Shown in pieces: positions 24,201-28,049 of a DNA stretch of 64,000 bases (the first letter of the stretch is position 1; each line of letters begins with the position of its first letter). The stretch covers positions 1-64,000 of the forward strand of contig CANREM010000002.1 of the NCBI GenBank assembly GCA_947629675.1, given 5' to 3'. This DNA is from an uncultured Clostridia bacterium. Lineage in GTDB: Bacteria > Bacillota > Clostridia > Christensenellales > Borkfalkiaceae. A model generated the notes under the pieces. It was given only the letters and a program-made list of their open reading frames with translations, did no database searches and was not told the DNA's origin. A program made the translations under genes and the position numbers.

Positions 24201-26996
24201 TACGAGGAGGCGGAGACCACGATCGTCGTCATCGTCAAGAAGGGCAAGATCACGATCGAGCCGGTGCTTGTGGACGCCTCCTACACCTTCGATGGGACCG
24301 AGCATCCCATCGATCCTGCCTACACCGTGTTCATCGGCGAAGAGCCGGACCGCAAAGAGTTCTCGCTTGCCGAGGTCGAGTTGAGCTATCTCATCGACGG
24401 TATGCGGGCAGAGGAACTTACCTCCATTACGAATGCGGGCAGCTATCAGGTATTCTACCACGTCGCGGGTACGAGCAACTACGACGAGGCGACCGCCGTC
24501 CGCGTCATCACCATTGCGAAGGCGACCTACGATCTTAGGGCTGCCTACTGGACGGCGAGGTCGCTCACCTATAACGGCAACCTGCAGTCGGTCACCCTCG
24601 AAGGCCTTGCAAGCGGCGTCGAGGCGGTCTACTCGGGCAACGAGGGGATGAACGTCGGCACTTATAAGGCGACCGTCAACTTCGTCTACGATAGCCTCAA
24701 CTACCAGATCGAGAACGCACCGCAAGAATACACATGGGAGATCCTTCCCGCCACCCTCAACCTCGCGCTCGAGGGCGTGGAACACATCTTCAGGAATTAC
24801 GCCTACACGGACAGCGAACTCTGGCACTTCGTCTGGGGAGATAGCGAATACGCACTTGCCGTCTCGGAATACCGCGTCATCTACAGCACGGACGACGAGG
24901 GCAGGGACTCGGTGTCTCCTCTCCATGCGGGTTCTTACTATGTCACTGTCGAACTCATCGGCCTTGCCGCGCAGAACTTCAACTTCTCAAGCTCCGTCGG
25001 GGAGACGGCGAAGGGGCACTTCACGATCCTTCCCGCATCCCTCTCGGTGAGGGGAGTGGACAATGTGTTCACCTATACGGGTGCGGTGCGCTCCGCGGAG
25101 AACTTCGTCCTTCTCGAGGGCATGTCCCGTCCCGCCGCGTCCGAGTACACCTTCATCATCACGAATGAAGAGGGGAGGGATAGCCTCATCCGCAACGCCG
25201 GGACTTATTCGGTCACCGTCGAGCTTGCCGACCACATCAAGGGCGACTATATCCTGACCTACGAGGAAGGCACAAGCGTCACCGTCACCGTGAGACCCGC
25301 ACGCATGCAGGTCGTCTGGACGGAGGAGGTTGCCTATCGCGAAGAAGGCTACGACCTTACGGACATCGTCCGCTTCTCGTCGTCGGCAGTTCTCGGCGAA
25401 GATGAATACACCCTCTCGGCAGACGGACTTACCCACATCACCGATGTCGGAAGTTACACTGTAAGGCTGCGCCTCAATGAGAATGTCAGCGGCAACTTCA
25501 CGCTCTCCGCGGATACCATGACCGTGATCATCAGTCCCGCTTTCCTGAGACTTCGCGCCGAGAACAGCCGCCTCGTCTACAACGGAAGGGACCGCACGGA
25601 TGAAGTCTCGCTTGCCCTCCTTCGCGGGGAGGACGGGAGCCTTTCCGACATCGGGGATGAGCTGTATGAGATCCTCATCACGTTGAACGGCGAGCCGGTC
25701 ACCCGCTTTGTCGACGCGGGCGAATACACCGTCACGGCCGTCCTCAAGGGAAGTGCTGTCAACAACTACCGCTTCACGAGCGGCGGCGGGGAAGTGCTTA
25801 TCACCATCGAACGCGCACCCTTCGACGTACGTTCCTACTCGGGCACCTACACGGGTGAGAGCATTTCGCCCGAGAGCCTCGTCGCGGCGGTCGGCGGCAT
25901 CCTTCCCGAGGCAGGGAAAGATTATAGCTACACCATCTTCCTCGGCGGGAAGCAGGTGGAAGAGATCCTCGGCGCGGGCGACTACACCGTGAGCTTCACG
26001 TCGGAGGGCAACTTCTACGCGATGACCTCCTCCGTCGCCGTGACCGTGTTCAAAGCTCCGCTCGCCTTGAAGGGCGTTGTCCTCAAAGAGCAGAGCCGCG
26101 TCTATAACACCTCCGCAGACGTGAGCGACCTTCTCGACCTCGGTGCATTCACCGTCGAAGGGGTCCTCGCAGACGACGAAGTGATCCCCGTCCGCATCGT
26201 TGCCGAGCTTTCCTCCGCGGAGGCGGGCGAACGCACGGCCGTCATCAGCTACGTTTTGAGCGGCGCGGAGAACTACTACATCGCGGAGGCGGTGGAACGC
26301 ATTCCCTTCACCGTCCTTCAAAAACCCGTCTACATCACATGGAACGTGGAGGAAGTCATCCTCGGCGGAGAGCTGGTCGTCTCCACCCGCGACTTCTATG
26401 CGGGCGATGACGTGAGGCTCGTCTACAGCGACGAAGGGAGCGGCACGCGCGACGTCACCGTGACCCTCGGCGGTGCGGACAGCGTCAACTATGTGCTTCA
26501 TGACGAGACAGACCGCGAAGTGGACGCCATCGTCCTGCATGTCTCCGCCGACAAGCTCGTTAACAGCTGGCTCGTGCAATTCCGCCGCGACAGCTGGGCA
26601 GAGGGCACGGCTCCGACTTCGGCTTCGGAAGCGGTCGCAGAGTACGGCGGCAAGGCGGACATCCGCTACTTCAAGGACGAGGCCTGCACAGAGGAGATCA
26701 CGGAGGAAGAACTTCGTTCCGCCAAGGCGGGCACCTACTATGCGAAGTGTACGGTGCAGGAGGGTTCGTACTACGAGGGCATCTCCGACGTCTACAGCTT
26801 TGAGATCCTCGACGCCTATCCCGACATCGGCTGGCCGATTGCTCTCGCCGTCCTCTGCGCCGTCCTTCTCGCCGTCCTCATCATCGCAGTCGTTGCGACG
26901 AGAAAGCGCAAGGAAGAAGAGGAAGAGGTCGTCATCATCGACGGCAAAAAGATCACTCGTAAGACAAAGAAGGGGGCAAAGAAACATGCCAAATAA
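273..26996 (+). CDS. Giant cell-surface protein with tandem Ig-like (MBG/YDG) modules
   Basis: This encodes an 8907-residue exported protein, probably an adhesin or stalk. The ATG follows AGAGGTG at 262-268. A basic start and hydrophobic stretch (residues about 13-34) form the export signal. Residues up to about 1100 are a non-repetitive head that I do not recognise. The rest is a chain of beta-sandwich modules of roughly 100-150 residues. I count about 65 joining strands of the type F-T-I-x-K or V-x-P, and recurring YNGK, YDGT, YGD/YGE and D-A-G-x-Y motifs typical of MBG and YDG Ig-like families. The C-terminus has a membrane helix (residues 8854-8875), a Glu run and a Lys/Arg-rich cytoplasmic tail. 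There is no LPXTG motif. The reading frame is intact over 26.7 kb. The downstream 122-residue gene overlaps its end. Base composition is patchy, with AT-rich blocks mainly in the first part. The ligand is unknown. Confidence 0.9.
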   Translation: MKRIMKNLTLKMKAVLLFALAAIVLAATGFALLFGRSGEKLSLTAEAEEIQLDEYVDTEITHYNNWVSIGFDETYGYGSDPLSPDPDYARRVYQSTTLWDIKTRLKVVANVTLSSGSGGSSYVLKPNEFNLTVDFGDGKTVFNDRENGVDSKPFENVESLSWGTTHAVKVTVFPLAEIEAEPELTLPQNEEQHSIHVIYQNKAPVFEENTLQALFTEGKFVYPNTEMRSYNIYSFDYRASIKARYKGSETAYEVPREFVTCTISSGNSFSVGSGNSVSIQLLNGEGSNLNSNILNIPATSTTPKALRIAVNTNPENIYDKYYSAEEATDGRIASTIYSAKIDGNGRYYYYRKIGAKIPYKEEDGYGASNKYLESSIEHKYSAFTIGTEDYLILFALRAHIYDNNGGMREVLASDQTYGEFSLSSGTSNNNPNIVSKIILDFKPADTLGGGATITSNTLELWFVNHNLSYIDAHYYQWEDADHEKRVEAVTHTARENSHFLDADGNPSIEYIYKRTMGKLDESSDIYFSDLLDVNLLNEAILAHGDLEAQGVYNSGLVLPCDLPTVNNTNIASPMTWKIEGGRDSSLTSTVPFIYDDDDFDDRGELLVRAEDKNGEQSALHYGDGEWQDYKDGYYIRWFSFSDSAVGGTGYFPAKIKYEEIKAVNLSGSSFNQTINSAFTYAGGNFALSYTVGAHGEEVPMGLPSTVAFTAVYDNGLNVDNTNTIDMYKRSRYVQTTPYGKSSAATVTTFYHPQISSRGIAQEGLGFVALYYYTLADLNDENGKFKTPDTPENKYGLLSAATTGKIDLQDLQGHDIYNYFTSSSRKKNESGETTEYYTTLREEIALVRVLYVIPEIKDAEGHTIQQEIAVYRDLCCDRTNHGRLDFQTRARTCDIVRMTTKVKYSFLQYTELPDSRIQGAEFEFTSYFSTAYFYGDGATTQRFSIELWKDFGTEIGWKKIAYTKATAKADGAEADTWEVVTVEEYKSRFTINIVQAKEDSGKKTWFLQIQSEEAVGQYRIYFDLDPNMVYQWKANTTTAQAAPSPEDRDRSDAVADAHYYMYYALEIEGQNLTVEYEIPDIDYGTQFGYVINLFTEDHQAFLKDPYVVNDGLAGPQYLSGANGPYKYRIEFPDLIWGTGSSYGEGSSRFADQEGGAPSTPGTYVFKIYIWSFGNYNTATITGSFTINKRPLMLQWATDGDEFDPKVLPKVYNGPEGLDPYKYILAAYVSPLQTDSSPYLEHDAQVEGTTSGYAWEIQYDDNRQGGSVGQKVDSLVHAITYKIRIQLASDVAAIYTWDTKNYSEGICSSISGPLAYLDFTIEKYTHNDLEVKFGKGWVKNDPKLEGDIEYSRPYYEENLLAEAKTLSEPFFGSYGLIYVAKDIYDTCKAVYDGYQTQGTLAQSAPKGLYGIITDSNSNYKYYQTAQELQGLNVGTYYAIAYGTYHKIVDTGVDKEFGDYNFSEAYAPFKITKRLIEAPTIPNPEGGVEYYSYTGSNINITLNDFNTNLTKLGTTNTVSYDGALSSKDIHETSVEGGFYTQDAGTYQIWIKLYDGGKNTAWDVSHAEDQKDNYRFYKNEHEEWMSGDGEEPTYVVLTWVIHRKEIDPNDKTTYPFFKPNDMPYTGGTVYATFQKDGKETGYADQRDLDSYVTLVDGNTGTLAGKYTLHLQATSNYYIKGSGEGTDDVELSLPETEQPDFPVVWRIVPKIIPIPEANTTTQYYNGKSQDFTFDKNNFIEGIMRYSISGKSISGAEFAEPKSSDHYGIKYASDNEQLVASATYAGTYTVTLTFREANNTPKEDGTFQGNYAWEGWKEGQEYSATTTVTLTVQQYIFKINWSGDTEDLHGKDDSDDFWFTYDGKEHTLAPVPYNLQGGDTFTLVPKVYENGPTGSKIGTGKVSDFSSPIEKPSLADSSYYSVITRADVQSEEVQGITYAGNVDAAKKVHVFDNYAFDAEERSKEFGSSDRNDYAVYRVYSIKASFVLIPTLEIPKPGTDLPNADLGNYDGGTNNAIFVTYRGKKYLFNEFIKEWSKISQYITVTTMNGEVVDGDEFKPKDGITADLDSIMGFQDVLWTNDDHTALGYYSFTIAITDQDNYAWGQQQPDGSITAAERIGSDKSFTFYLQIKPYVLSTPALKADTAAHGISDAVFDTDYTGSAQEFTSAFDETTSTLYFRTQIGDNSEARVNVYLQGQKGIQAETDVLRDGETDAVKAYHVCVELADKTNFVWELDDLDQAEKTFYFRINPIALAVEWKGAGDSAFGSLATATYDGTLKTLETQLAASCLSGTDRGQVSIVYTLAVKGENTADSASIAQNGDKYGAKNAGYYTATVSSISGDKAKNYYISTFTFEEGGASSATQSAPSADFTIYKLGLTKPDYAGDEYTFNQKEQQLQLRNWDSTLMTLTSFSGKWENEDLGVNVESGFEAASGILKATHAGNYSFKIDLTDKENYYWIDDNQETNKLPDAATGIETAEYNDYWKIQPRKVMAPTLATGENSEDGKYNYRAQPRDGSALYPDFTNVNLQRASGMSDAKTIKVQGQDPWNITFSVQYYTAGGDEIPDPKTDGSSEVNYYYIVLTLILPNSADKFTDYEWISSTEPYEITQISSYLKEDEYADVSTVTKDSVTMKIWYRILKGRYSASFTMQINEGSEGNEWTYGQLKAQEGEYEISFLRSFPDNKAPDSWDYQQEKVTRSVTYAVTDESGHYDPRSDVIDPDKDKDKFVHNYKSGTLVTSNIDSSTEELFVPYAIPYAAGHYVALIHYGENGGSVGNRTLDEATFEVFFTIEKKEITVKWGDNKEYNGKHQLVDATVNNPVKSFETLQARVTDSSELQLVVQWVKGDGTLDANGPVDVNRTQTGDEVGTYTMRVTDIEGDAAPNYCFKQQGGKNDDTYDYHEFKITPIEITLQAGDYSRQYGDPKYGDADLSDTSGLKYEYASESDRILETDTTQTNSFAMAFIVYGYQKAYYGVGGSPEEGYKVLLATEVGSDGLIAQSAKISGDGVTYYTVVALKEVYGADFAVIYKNYSLKYLSGTYTITPKVVDAINWVEHEEDDFTYNGKDQFSKNFVTFANNSGDPTPLVPQVKFTLNGKDVTEYGFKYAGTYTFEVVGTNDSNYVLSNALQTSHATHQYTMQKREVWLKADGITTIYGDDPAEGTLKWSYEHTQDSAQFVDNEGNLVGSWSKELRIDDYAAGVKEQHSFTVQTTAERLSNAGGSYSTEIYGDGKKIDGELVCNNYIVHVTSGTHTIHKRTVNILWDENLTYYYNGMDQSENGNKAWLAYYMTQDDTPQKVYIYVRAIKSKSDEDLSQPIPFQYVKEGETPYLFYAYRLATSAEEVNYQLPDSNNAARFNENVYLKAREVYLAAADMGHVYGDEVPTWSGEKPGWTYSDASADGMDGAELHQFVNSDAVNFWLSVEATFTDGAKTKVSEYANAFELFFNGNAALTKGTHDGTYVTSGDPDREGYDYRIHFTNATVTVHARPITVTYTQQQHEYGIALAKLMEKVEVTLNTVKYGELGGTNEDLILADGDTNEGVFSIEALFGVSGGKYPDVKSYPVRLTLLDKNYTINYVMGSSEIGDLDSDHSTQNASDGYIITNSTILGKGFTLTPYSGDYNAELHDFFTAISGKYYTDRQAQQGTPVSYNEWEGTALDETNNFFGIYFYYSATEWKAETMNDSSWRWESAPASPTFTLGDGGYTAEGWTTVVPQFKHAGNYTVCYAIVAKNHTIYRGNTHVTIQKTSVTVSTAFEAYYSEDIEAAREAGFRPTFTFNGLQGGESLKDGEVTVFGDPTNGSPSLDDIGWTVVNYTPGTSVVGQYNITLTFDTLNTHAPDYNFSAASSGSRVTIKALPITVTVDTAKAKNTYYFNAAVGKEGPWDLNKLGEGFAYTITVDVASLLRPDQKITDIFKDDYKDSDGVHTGVTFFTLSTLALPNGLDSTTTLGVGTHDITLNYTSDGNQRYAVTLKAEGGKAASDLTIEDGFTITEAEFKRETLSTYGGTYDEAFHNAVKVQSGGSEVLAGFAESADGNAPVWQFVVRRYDNDSAKQAGMQKDANYRNDGFFSDNGAKGTNPELIDAGMYVIYYRLSLANHTTVYNVLETTITKATNRWTTEYTLKKGGTDFASGNSENAWTYGAYEAVNNPNGYNASTITEVLPVPAFNRKFNVSGNENDTLNEGLNEQLTITLTKNGDDQHYTFTYYGVAANELVGWLSQNSTSKTQYKNGALLGAADTYTITYQIGSNENQNYEPISGSYTFKIGKKDLTVRADDQTIYYGQDAPSTYTVTYTGFVNGEGEKDLSAMTQERTFLCVSKITSGAQQTEKYEKGYVKGSVGTYYIFINWTATQNEPNYNITLCNTQENAGHLNVEKRALTINIQDHTNRYNFNISQGVGHEEGKDWKDDVSAMVTVTAPTAGNKYNGFYQNEIVEILKLKTNALTWRTENNYAVANITGTNNVGKYAIEYILLDPKGERYGKNYDLTFTGSWEEGEHLGEWGTFTIEKAQITLEVEQMPEDGLIYTGHQKTFKDPKVNGDVQITFTIVYYQDTGDGNYTKQLDSAPTDVGKYKVGFSTTDDNYTATESEVKFEIKPKTVKVSYEIQKYVDVSDDLIPVGKGNELFYYARPYVVVGTVGVQDTDKPNAEGANDNYIVYADRETYRVVIIYRKNSSEAPEAIDVGTYYAVGHIRKVGSDVDDGNYTIDPSTGSTSFTISKQVLADPSATYDGGASSTIAYNGDDRIFSINDYLGKIDEHIKGSVMQLSFKYSETGNYGSATEYEEEQYAGQKISINGENDAWKVEWAVRDVGFYYIVVTLRSSENYQFLREKGNSIRFTLQVTQKHINLKAKDIEIVYGEEFDETFKNENIALVFSLDAVGEYSDINGLCESDIQDGKVKDGVFVFDKQAVQTQKADALRTAYTNRDRAETQFNLILPAVTSKNYTIDQFNTGVLKVVPREITLQIVDPEEASTYQGEEFERYDLTSEADPKMPTVTLKNGTLNTHVETAVTDLEVHFTFDGYDVGTHAMIPFDDDPDYIITFVGDWAGKDEYQNKAGTFTVERATLNVFVALGGTKGEFDVTYGEEPTFGVTYEGWVGKDAPTGVSPMKDFTFSTKLQGTQYSGKTAETYTAWQSHAGSKYTVSISNQEAEAFFKNYKLNFAGSDATMSVVSRKITATTEDREFKSDEDRGHIELGATITFDDSIQEGYVPQLGKGYTLQYQGKYNDPSDQFKGASNFVDDVPQRAGTFKVKVTLLHNDLGAYDYAFDANGGTDYDTELDYNILKQQITLAWEYELVEDDAIKENKIVAFDDRIMTFSYTYNGAASEEYTTSNAGVTARFSGPGQGTGTVTLKDTHAYDYELITTMSGVGNSAVTLIFRVVMENVGFRVSIEAWSYSEYLEEKNAPTWEATADINRDTATVIYTYFPLTAELAETWQGYMDELRKGADGARRQAILRELNALTGSMTQIATADAGTYLLRADLSQQTDYAAAYDICVFTITKKQLAVPTLASHNGTHDGECYYTGAEHKMEINGFDSALMSYLTSTGLNILTEQQDGGAVITLFAATDAGEYTITWGLRDEKNYEWLLEGGLASSDTQIVTYQIRKNTVTVSLDSITETYGTQKPIEATVGFAKLENLRKDGGFEDFVVTYQYKKVENGEAAGGFLDERPKAAGTYKVYVTVEDGGTNFDGVEQKEVCTLTIDKASLSIYATTDSSVIYGEQISALVYATTDFSNGANMPYGEDLNKLLKALLANDQITCTTSNTETHAPYEPGAAAGQLFNVTLQLNGATLDNYELSIDQSKMSDATITVAQRPITVQLNAVQGDFNNFTTPFPIESAEIGEYWNVTGDSSYKIFNNDPVTLTLSLEAVEGGRYGVGIYTLNGEASADEVNNNYDITVLPGSYEVSRLTIEIIKTEVKTPDIFYNHGEAIDLQIVVSFKVNGGEQKEVSVTNKEFTKYFKITYSGNQQNGYAYGNSDDVESGTAPVNAGIYRVTVVLQDAFETQIMVTGSYVNRYDMYTIDKFTLDADVAQEAIKSNCNLVYTGEEIGPDAMRVKGWIDAAFKTEYPEIGNIAALFSITDGIQKGINVGGYPYIFAVLAGTSGSGDKEQDAVDNYRWEMDGRNLNEETATLSYTIKKQNATQLYFTDGEGGEKLEDLSNPLANRVFDGTFKADHLHLGSNVKVAEGESNVDSVLIYIATADSQPVFDKNSDVWTTLTYQQATAINSVAAMAGTHWIVIELKETANFAAATTSDGTKIAHYVITPRNITISVNEGKDVNGPSYRTDLKEGDLTAPGYEFKDGNNGESLGAENSIEIITEKLTVTFGFAGNSFGGKEFNKDAVQAGKYDFVITKHEESCCKGCFTITNIGEYGKLTDENAPKYIVARAALYSGSIRIKNFNYDGTAHTAADAVQDNGNVNYGKLWNTSEVSGTNAGTYSFNAQLIDANNYYWSQFASDATAETGNVHKDAPLNFVINKVAAAVTLESITFKVNETGSTTAQGVTPAQWTYKDVVERTGLSYTVTANDNTLSVDAAFISVYYRLSGSGSWSTELPANAGSYEVCIYLFETENFTNTVYSATLNIVIAKYTLAKIASPASVPYDGDYKTTTLTDVDLDLMTVTADPDSGLTAYITNGQQMLRAIEAKTYTFQVKLIDSNNYAWQDEEGDTISVRWTITKAQGKVTLQAIAEVIYGNYLEVKAESSFTSNFVFFYVKKGSFATGESVAEAQWQKWGDHGPVDAGEYWVRVKIDGGTDFSIAYDYQSATIKKATLTLVWSETSFTYNGKVQVPAVSSADFVWEDSVSEWKYTGDTKAVDAGSYSVSVNVEAIGVLKNYNVQNKECSFTISKAQLTAVYDLETNKTYDGTTEAKEQVTNTQLTGMPEGVDAPAYAYTAQYDMATVLGGTQITVTFLLTEEEKNFEITNAETVHTATISPIVLFLTWINDSLTYNGNAQAPKPTATNVLEGDKDNVTLTVLSSSMQSQANAYKDGKRFGGAYSAIAQLGGSTSSNYTLEGATGRTQEFIIKQAELRVKQWTTNDHSGTPDVKWQSVKAAPAQYVYNGLTPENARLLSPNVLTATYEGKFGSDDIAGNSHYVFESVAANEGAIESYKVSLALYNVNGNYYFAEEGNSFTIDVVRRKVTIRVTDTGNTLEAQYGSAPAMLNNAQGTYWNYEVGSAQFVNSDALLLNVTSDALTKEDGTSFAIPGSYPVLFSLDASVAGNYDLIVIGSFANKGDVEGKDYSAFDGKAGTYTITLATITTTEDFQWTASFVYDGNEHSVTITDDDFITVGGQTVSINDKDSLTVSGINANTYTTTVTVTAQYHAPLEKEFTLVITTENITLTLKKGKEVKYGELAFAALKEYVLSEQSGIVDSIEGFGSFQGGMGTLAGQLSEIVNFATVTAFTSEGHSAATESLGGKLPAGVYTLEIVSTDTNRNIIVKFSGDEDVLTVVQIVAPPEPESLPEGAPKPDANEVVIDWTSEDHQDKVKYQKVEGTDGHTLTAEVLGLTYNGETFGESVFAPTVEGKVEGDEINVYSRVFAFEYTPELTMPTYEDIMALLSSLNETAGVRGRRNAPRAIADGWEVSGYPKDAGWYIIVLGDGNEEFGGRDVGNYDTDNVFNRFMLIRVGKATYNTDDLSIVNEQAIYDGATHGVVVNNAPAGVNVTYRYENNDLNYDSEAAPTDAGTYQVTVTFAGDTRNYEPVTLSVGTTSTVDGNAQTVLTYVIVSKQVTIDSVTAVSREYDGTKDATVTVEISGIVEYPAEGKYDDYALLVTAAFETADAGVNKKVMATVEDVTETGSDTINYTFNEDALKALLENLTATITPKLLTAEGFLAQSKTYDGTDTAVIDGGTFVGLCDADREITPTYEAHFSDADVGENKTVYVTVKLGEGYTNYKLGDENQFKYTTTLTASITKAQAQIDASKVTKEFTYDGTEHALSGATVTGVKDDPLGEPTFHLISKNIGLYAPNAPISSVTDAGEYTIAVRYAGNGNYEEAETTIVVIVKKGKITIEPVLVDASYTFDGTEHPIDPAYTVFIGEEPDRKEFSLAEVELSYLIDGMRAEELTSITNAGSYQVFYHVAGTSNYDEATAVRVITIAKATYDLRAAYWTARSLTYNGNLQSVTLEGLASGVEAVYSGNEGMNVGTYKATVNFVYDSLNYQIENAPQEYTWEILPATLNLALEGVEHIFRNYAYTDSELWHFVWGDSEYALAVSEYRVIYSTDDEGRDSVSPLHAGSYYVTVELIGLAAQNFNFSSSVGETAKGHFTILPASLSVRGVDNVFTYTGAVRSAENFVLLEGMSRPAASEYTFIITNEEGRDSLIRNAGTYSVTVELADHIKGDYILTYEEGTSVTVTVRPARMQVVWTEEVAYREEGYDLTDIVRFSSSAVLGEDEYTLSADGLTHITDVGSYTVRLRLNENVSGNFTLSADTMTVIISPAFLRLRAENSRLVYNGRDRTDEVSLALLRGEDGSLSDIGDELYEILITLNGEPVTRFVDAGEYTVTAVLKGSAVNNYRFTSGGGEVLITIERAPFDVRSYSGTYTGESISPESLVAAVGGILPEAGKDYSYTIFLGGKQVEEILGAGDYTVSFTSEGNFYAMTSSVAVTVFKAPLALKGVVLKEQSRVYNTSADVSDLLDLGAFTVEGVLADDEVIPVRIVAELSSAEAGERTAVISYVLSGAENYYIAEAVERIPFTVLQKPVYITWNVEEVILGGELVVSTRDFYAGDDVRLVYSDEGSGTRDVTVTLGGADSVNYVLHDETDREVDAIVLHVSADKLVNSWLVQFRRDSWAEGTAPTSASEAVAEYGGKADIRYFKDEACTEEITEEELRSAKAGTYYAKCTVQEGSYYEGISDVYSFEILDAYPDIGWPIALAVLCAVLLAVLIIAVVATRKRKEEEEEVVIIDGKKITRKTKKGAKKHAK

Positions 26997-27354
26997 GATC
27001 GCTTCGGGATGGAATCTGAATAGCACCGTATTTTGGATCATCGTGGTGCAAAGTATCTTCATCGTCATCATCGTCGCCGTCCTCATCGCGCTCCTCGTGC
27101 ATAGTTCCCGCATGCGGCGTCGGGAGCAAGCGGCGAGGGCGGCAAGGCGCAGGGAGTACCTTGAATGTGTGCGGGAGGACCTGTCGGACAAAGATCTCCC
27201 CGTGCATGGGTCGCCCGATATGTCCCATTACGTCGAAGTGTCCGCAGGGCCAGACTTCGGAAGGGCCGTCAGGCAGTATACGGAAGACGTCCTGCGTTCC
27301 TCCCTCCAAGGCGCAATGTCCCCCTATATTACGGACCGGGAAAAGAAAAAATAA
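26986..27354 (+). CDS. Small single-pass membrane protein coupled to the giant gene
   Basis: A 122-residue protein whose ATG lies inside the last codons of the giant gene (11-bp overlap in another frame), so translation is probably coupled. A G-rich stretch about 10 nt upstream could serve as ribosome-binding site. One hydrophobic helix (residues about 17-38, rich in Val/Ile) is followed by an Arg-rich stretch (RMRRRE, ARRRE) and a charged, probably cytoplasmic, tail of about 75 residues ending in KKK. I recognise no family. The overlap suggests that it works with the giant protein, for example in membrane insertion, anchoring or turnover. That is inference from position alone. Confidence 0.75.
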   Translation: MPNKIASGWNLNSTVFWIIVVQSIFIVIIVAVLIALLVHSSRMRRREQAARAARRREYLECVREDLSDKDLPVHGSPDMSHYVEVSAGPDFGRAVRQYTEDVLRSSLQGAMSPYITDREKKK

Positions 27355-27640
27355 AGCCAAAAGCCTTCCCCCATTCATGGGGGAAGGTGTTGCTTTCGCG
27401 ACGGATGAGGGAAAGACCTGCCCCCGTTCACGGGGGCGGGTGGCGAACGCAGTGAGACAGGTGGGGTGTGCCCCGCGCCTTGCCTATCCCACGCGCGTCA
27501 TCCTGAGCTTGTCGAAGGATCCCCCCATACGCAGTCCATTGCCCCCTCCCGAGGAGGGGGTCTTGCCGCCCTCGTGCGGCAGAGGGGTCACCCCCTCAAA
27601 CCGAGGACGGACAAAACCGACAACTTCCCTCCCTGTGCGA
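27355..27640 (+). repeat. Hairpin-rich repetitive intergenic DNA
   Basis: No credible gene is present. The stretch holds serial GC-rich hairpins. CCTTCCCCCAT (27364-27374) pairs with ATGGGGGAAGG (27377-27387) and may also stop transcription of the giant-gene operon. A CCCCCGTTCACGGGGG hairpin follows near 27421. A widespread REP-like motif, beginning GTCATCCTGAGC and ending GAAGGATCC, lies at 27497-27522. Further CCCCTCCCGAGGAGGGG-type and GCCGC/GCGGC hairpins follow. These resemble the other intergenic repeats in this window. Confidence 0.65.
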
Positions 27641-27651
27641 CACAAATTCTC

Positions 27652-27680
27652 CATATGTGCAATCATACATATGCTATCAT
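27652..27680 (+). promoter_or_regulatory. Palindromic operator over the arsR-type promoter
   Basis: CATATGT (27652-27658) and ACATATG (27667-27673) form a perfect 7-8-7 inverted repeat, overlapping where a -35 box would lie and touching a possible -10 TATCAT (27675-27680). ArsR/SmtB proteins typically bind AT-rich 12-2-12 or similar palindromes at their own promoters, so self-repression is likely. The -35 box is not recognisable. Confidence 0.5.
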
Positions 27681-27703
27681 GAGGAAAAGGGGGGAGGAAG
27701 GAT

Positions 27704-28039
27704 ATGGATACGCTTCTTTTGGATCGCCGCACGCAGGGGCTTATCGAGGGATATGTACCGGAGGGGGAATTGCTCTTCTCGCTCACCCGCTTTTTTTCCA
27801 TCTTTGCGGACGGAACGCGGCTGCGCATCCTCTCCGCGCTCGCCATCTCCGAGATGTGCGTCACCGATATTTCCCGGGTACTCGGCATCAATCAGACGAC
27901 GGTCTCCCATCAGCTGCGCTTTCTCAAGGACGTGGGCATGGTATGCACCGAGCGGCACGGGAAGATCATCTTCTACTCCCTCTCCAACGAGATCGTCAAC
28001 GACATTTTGCTCAAAGGCGTTGAATTTTTAGGCTATTGA
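27704..28039 (+). CDS. ArsR/SmtB-family transcriptional regulator
   Basis: A 111-residue winged-helix regulator. The core reads FADGTRLRILSAL, then a helix-turn-helix with NQTTVSHQLRFLKDVGMV as recognition helix, then the wing HGKIIFYSL. This is the standard ArsR layout and length. A strong GGGGGAGGAAGG ribosome-binding site precedes the ATG. The segment SEMCVTDI lines up with the ELCVCDL metal-binding helix of arsenic/cadmium/zinc sensors but keeps only one of the two cysteines, so the inducer cannot be named. No transporter, thioredoxin or arsenic gene lies beside it. The only visible candidate target is its own palindromic promoter. Confidence 0.9.
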   Translation: MDTLLLDRRTQGLIEGYVPEGELLFSLTRFFSIFADGTRLRILSALAISEMCVTDISRVLGINQTTVSHQLRFLKDVGMVCTERHGKIIFYSLSNEIVNDILLKGVEFLGY

Positions 28040-28049
28040 GAAACGACCT

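Noticed and set aside
273-26996. Sortase-anchored protein or dockerin/cohesin scaffold.
   Set aside because: No LPXTG-type motif or dockerin repeat pair is visible. The C-terminus is a plain membrane helix with a charged tail.
8490-27191. Very long open frames on the minus strand opposite the giant gene (up to about 830 codons).
   Set aside because: They mirror the codon bias of the giant gene, lack ribosome sites and family motifs, and give low-complexity protein. They are shadows of the plus-strand frame.
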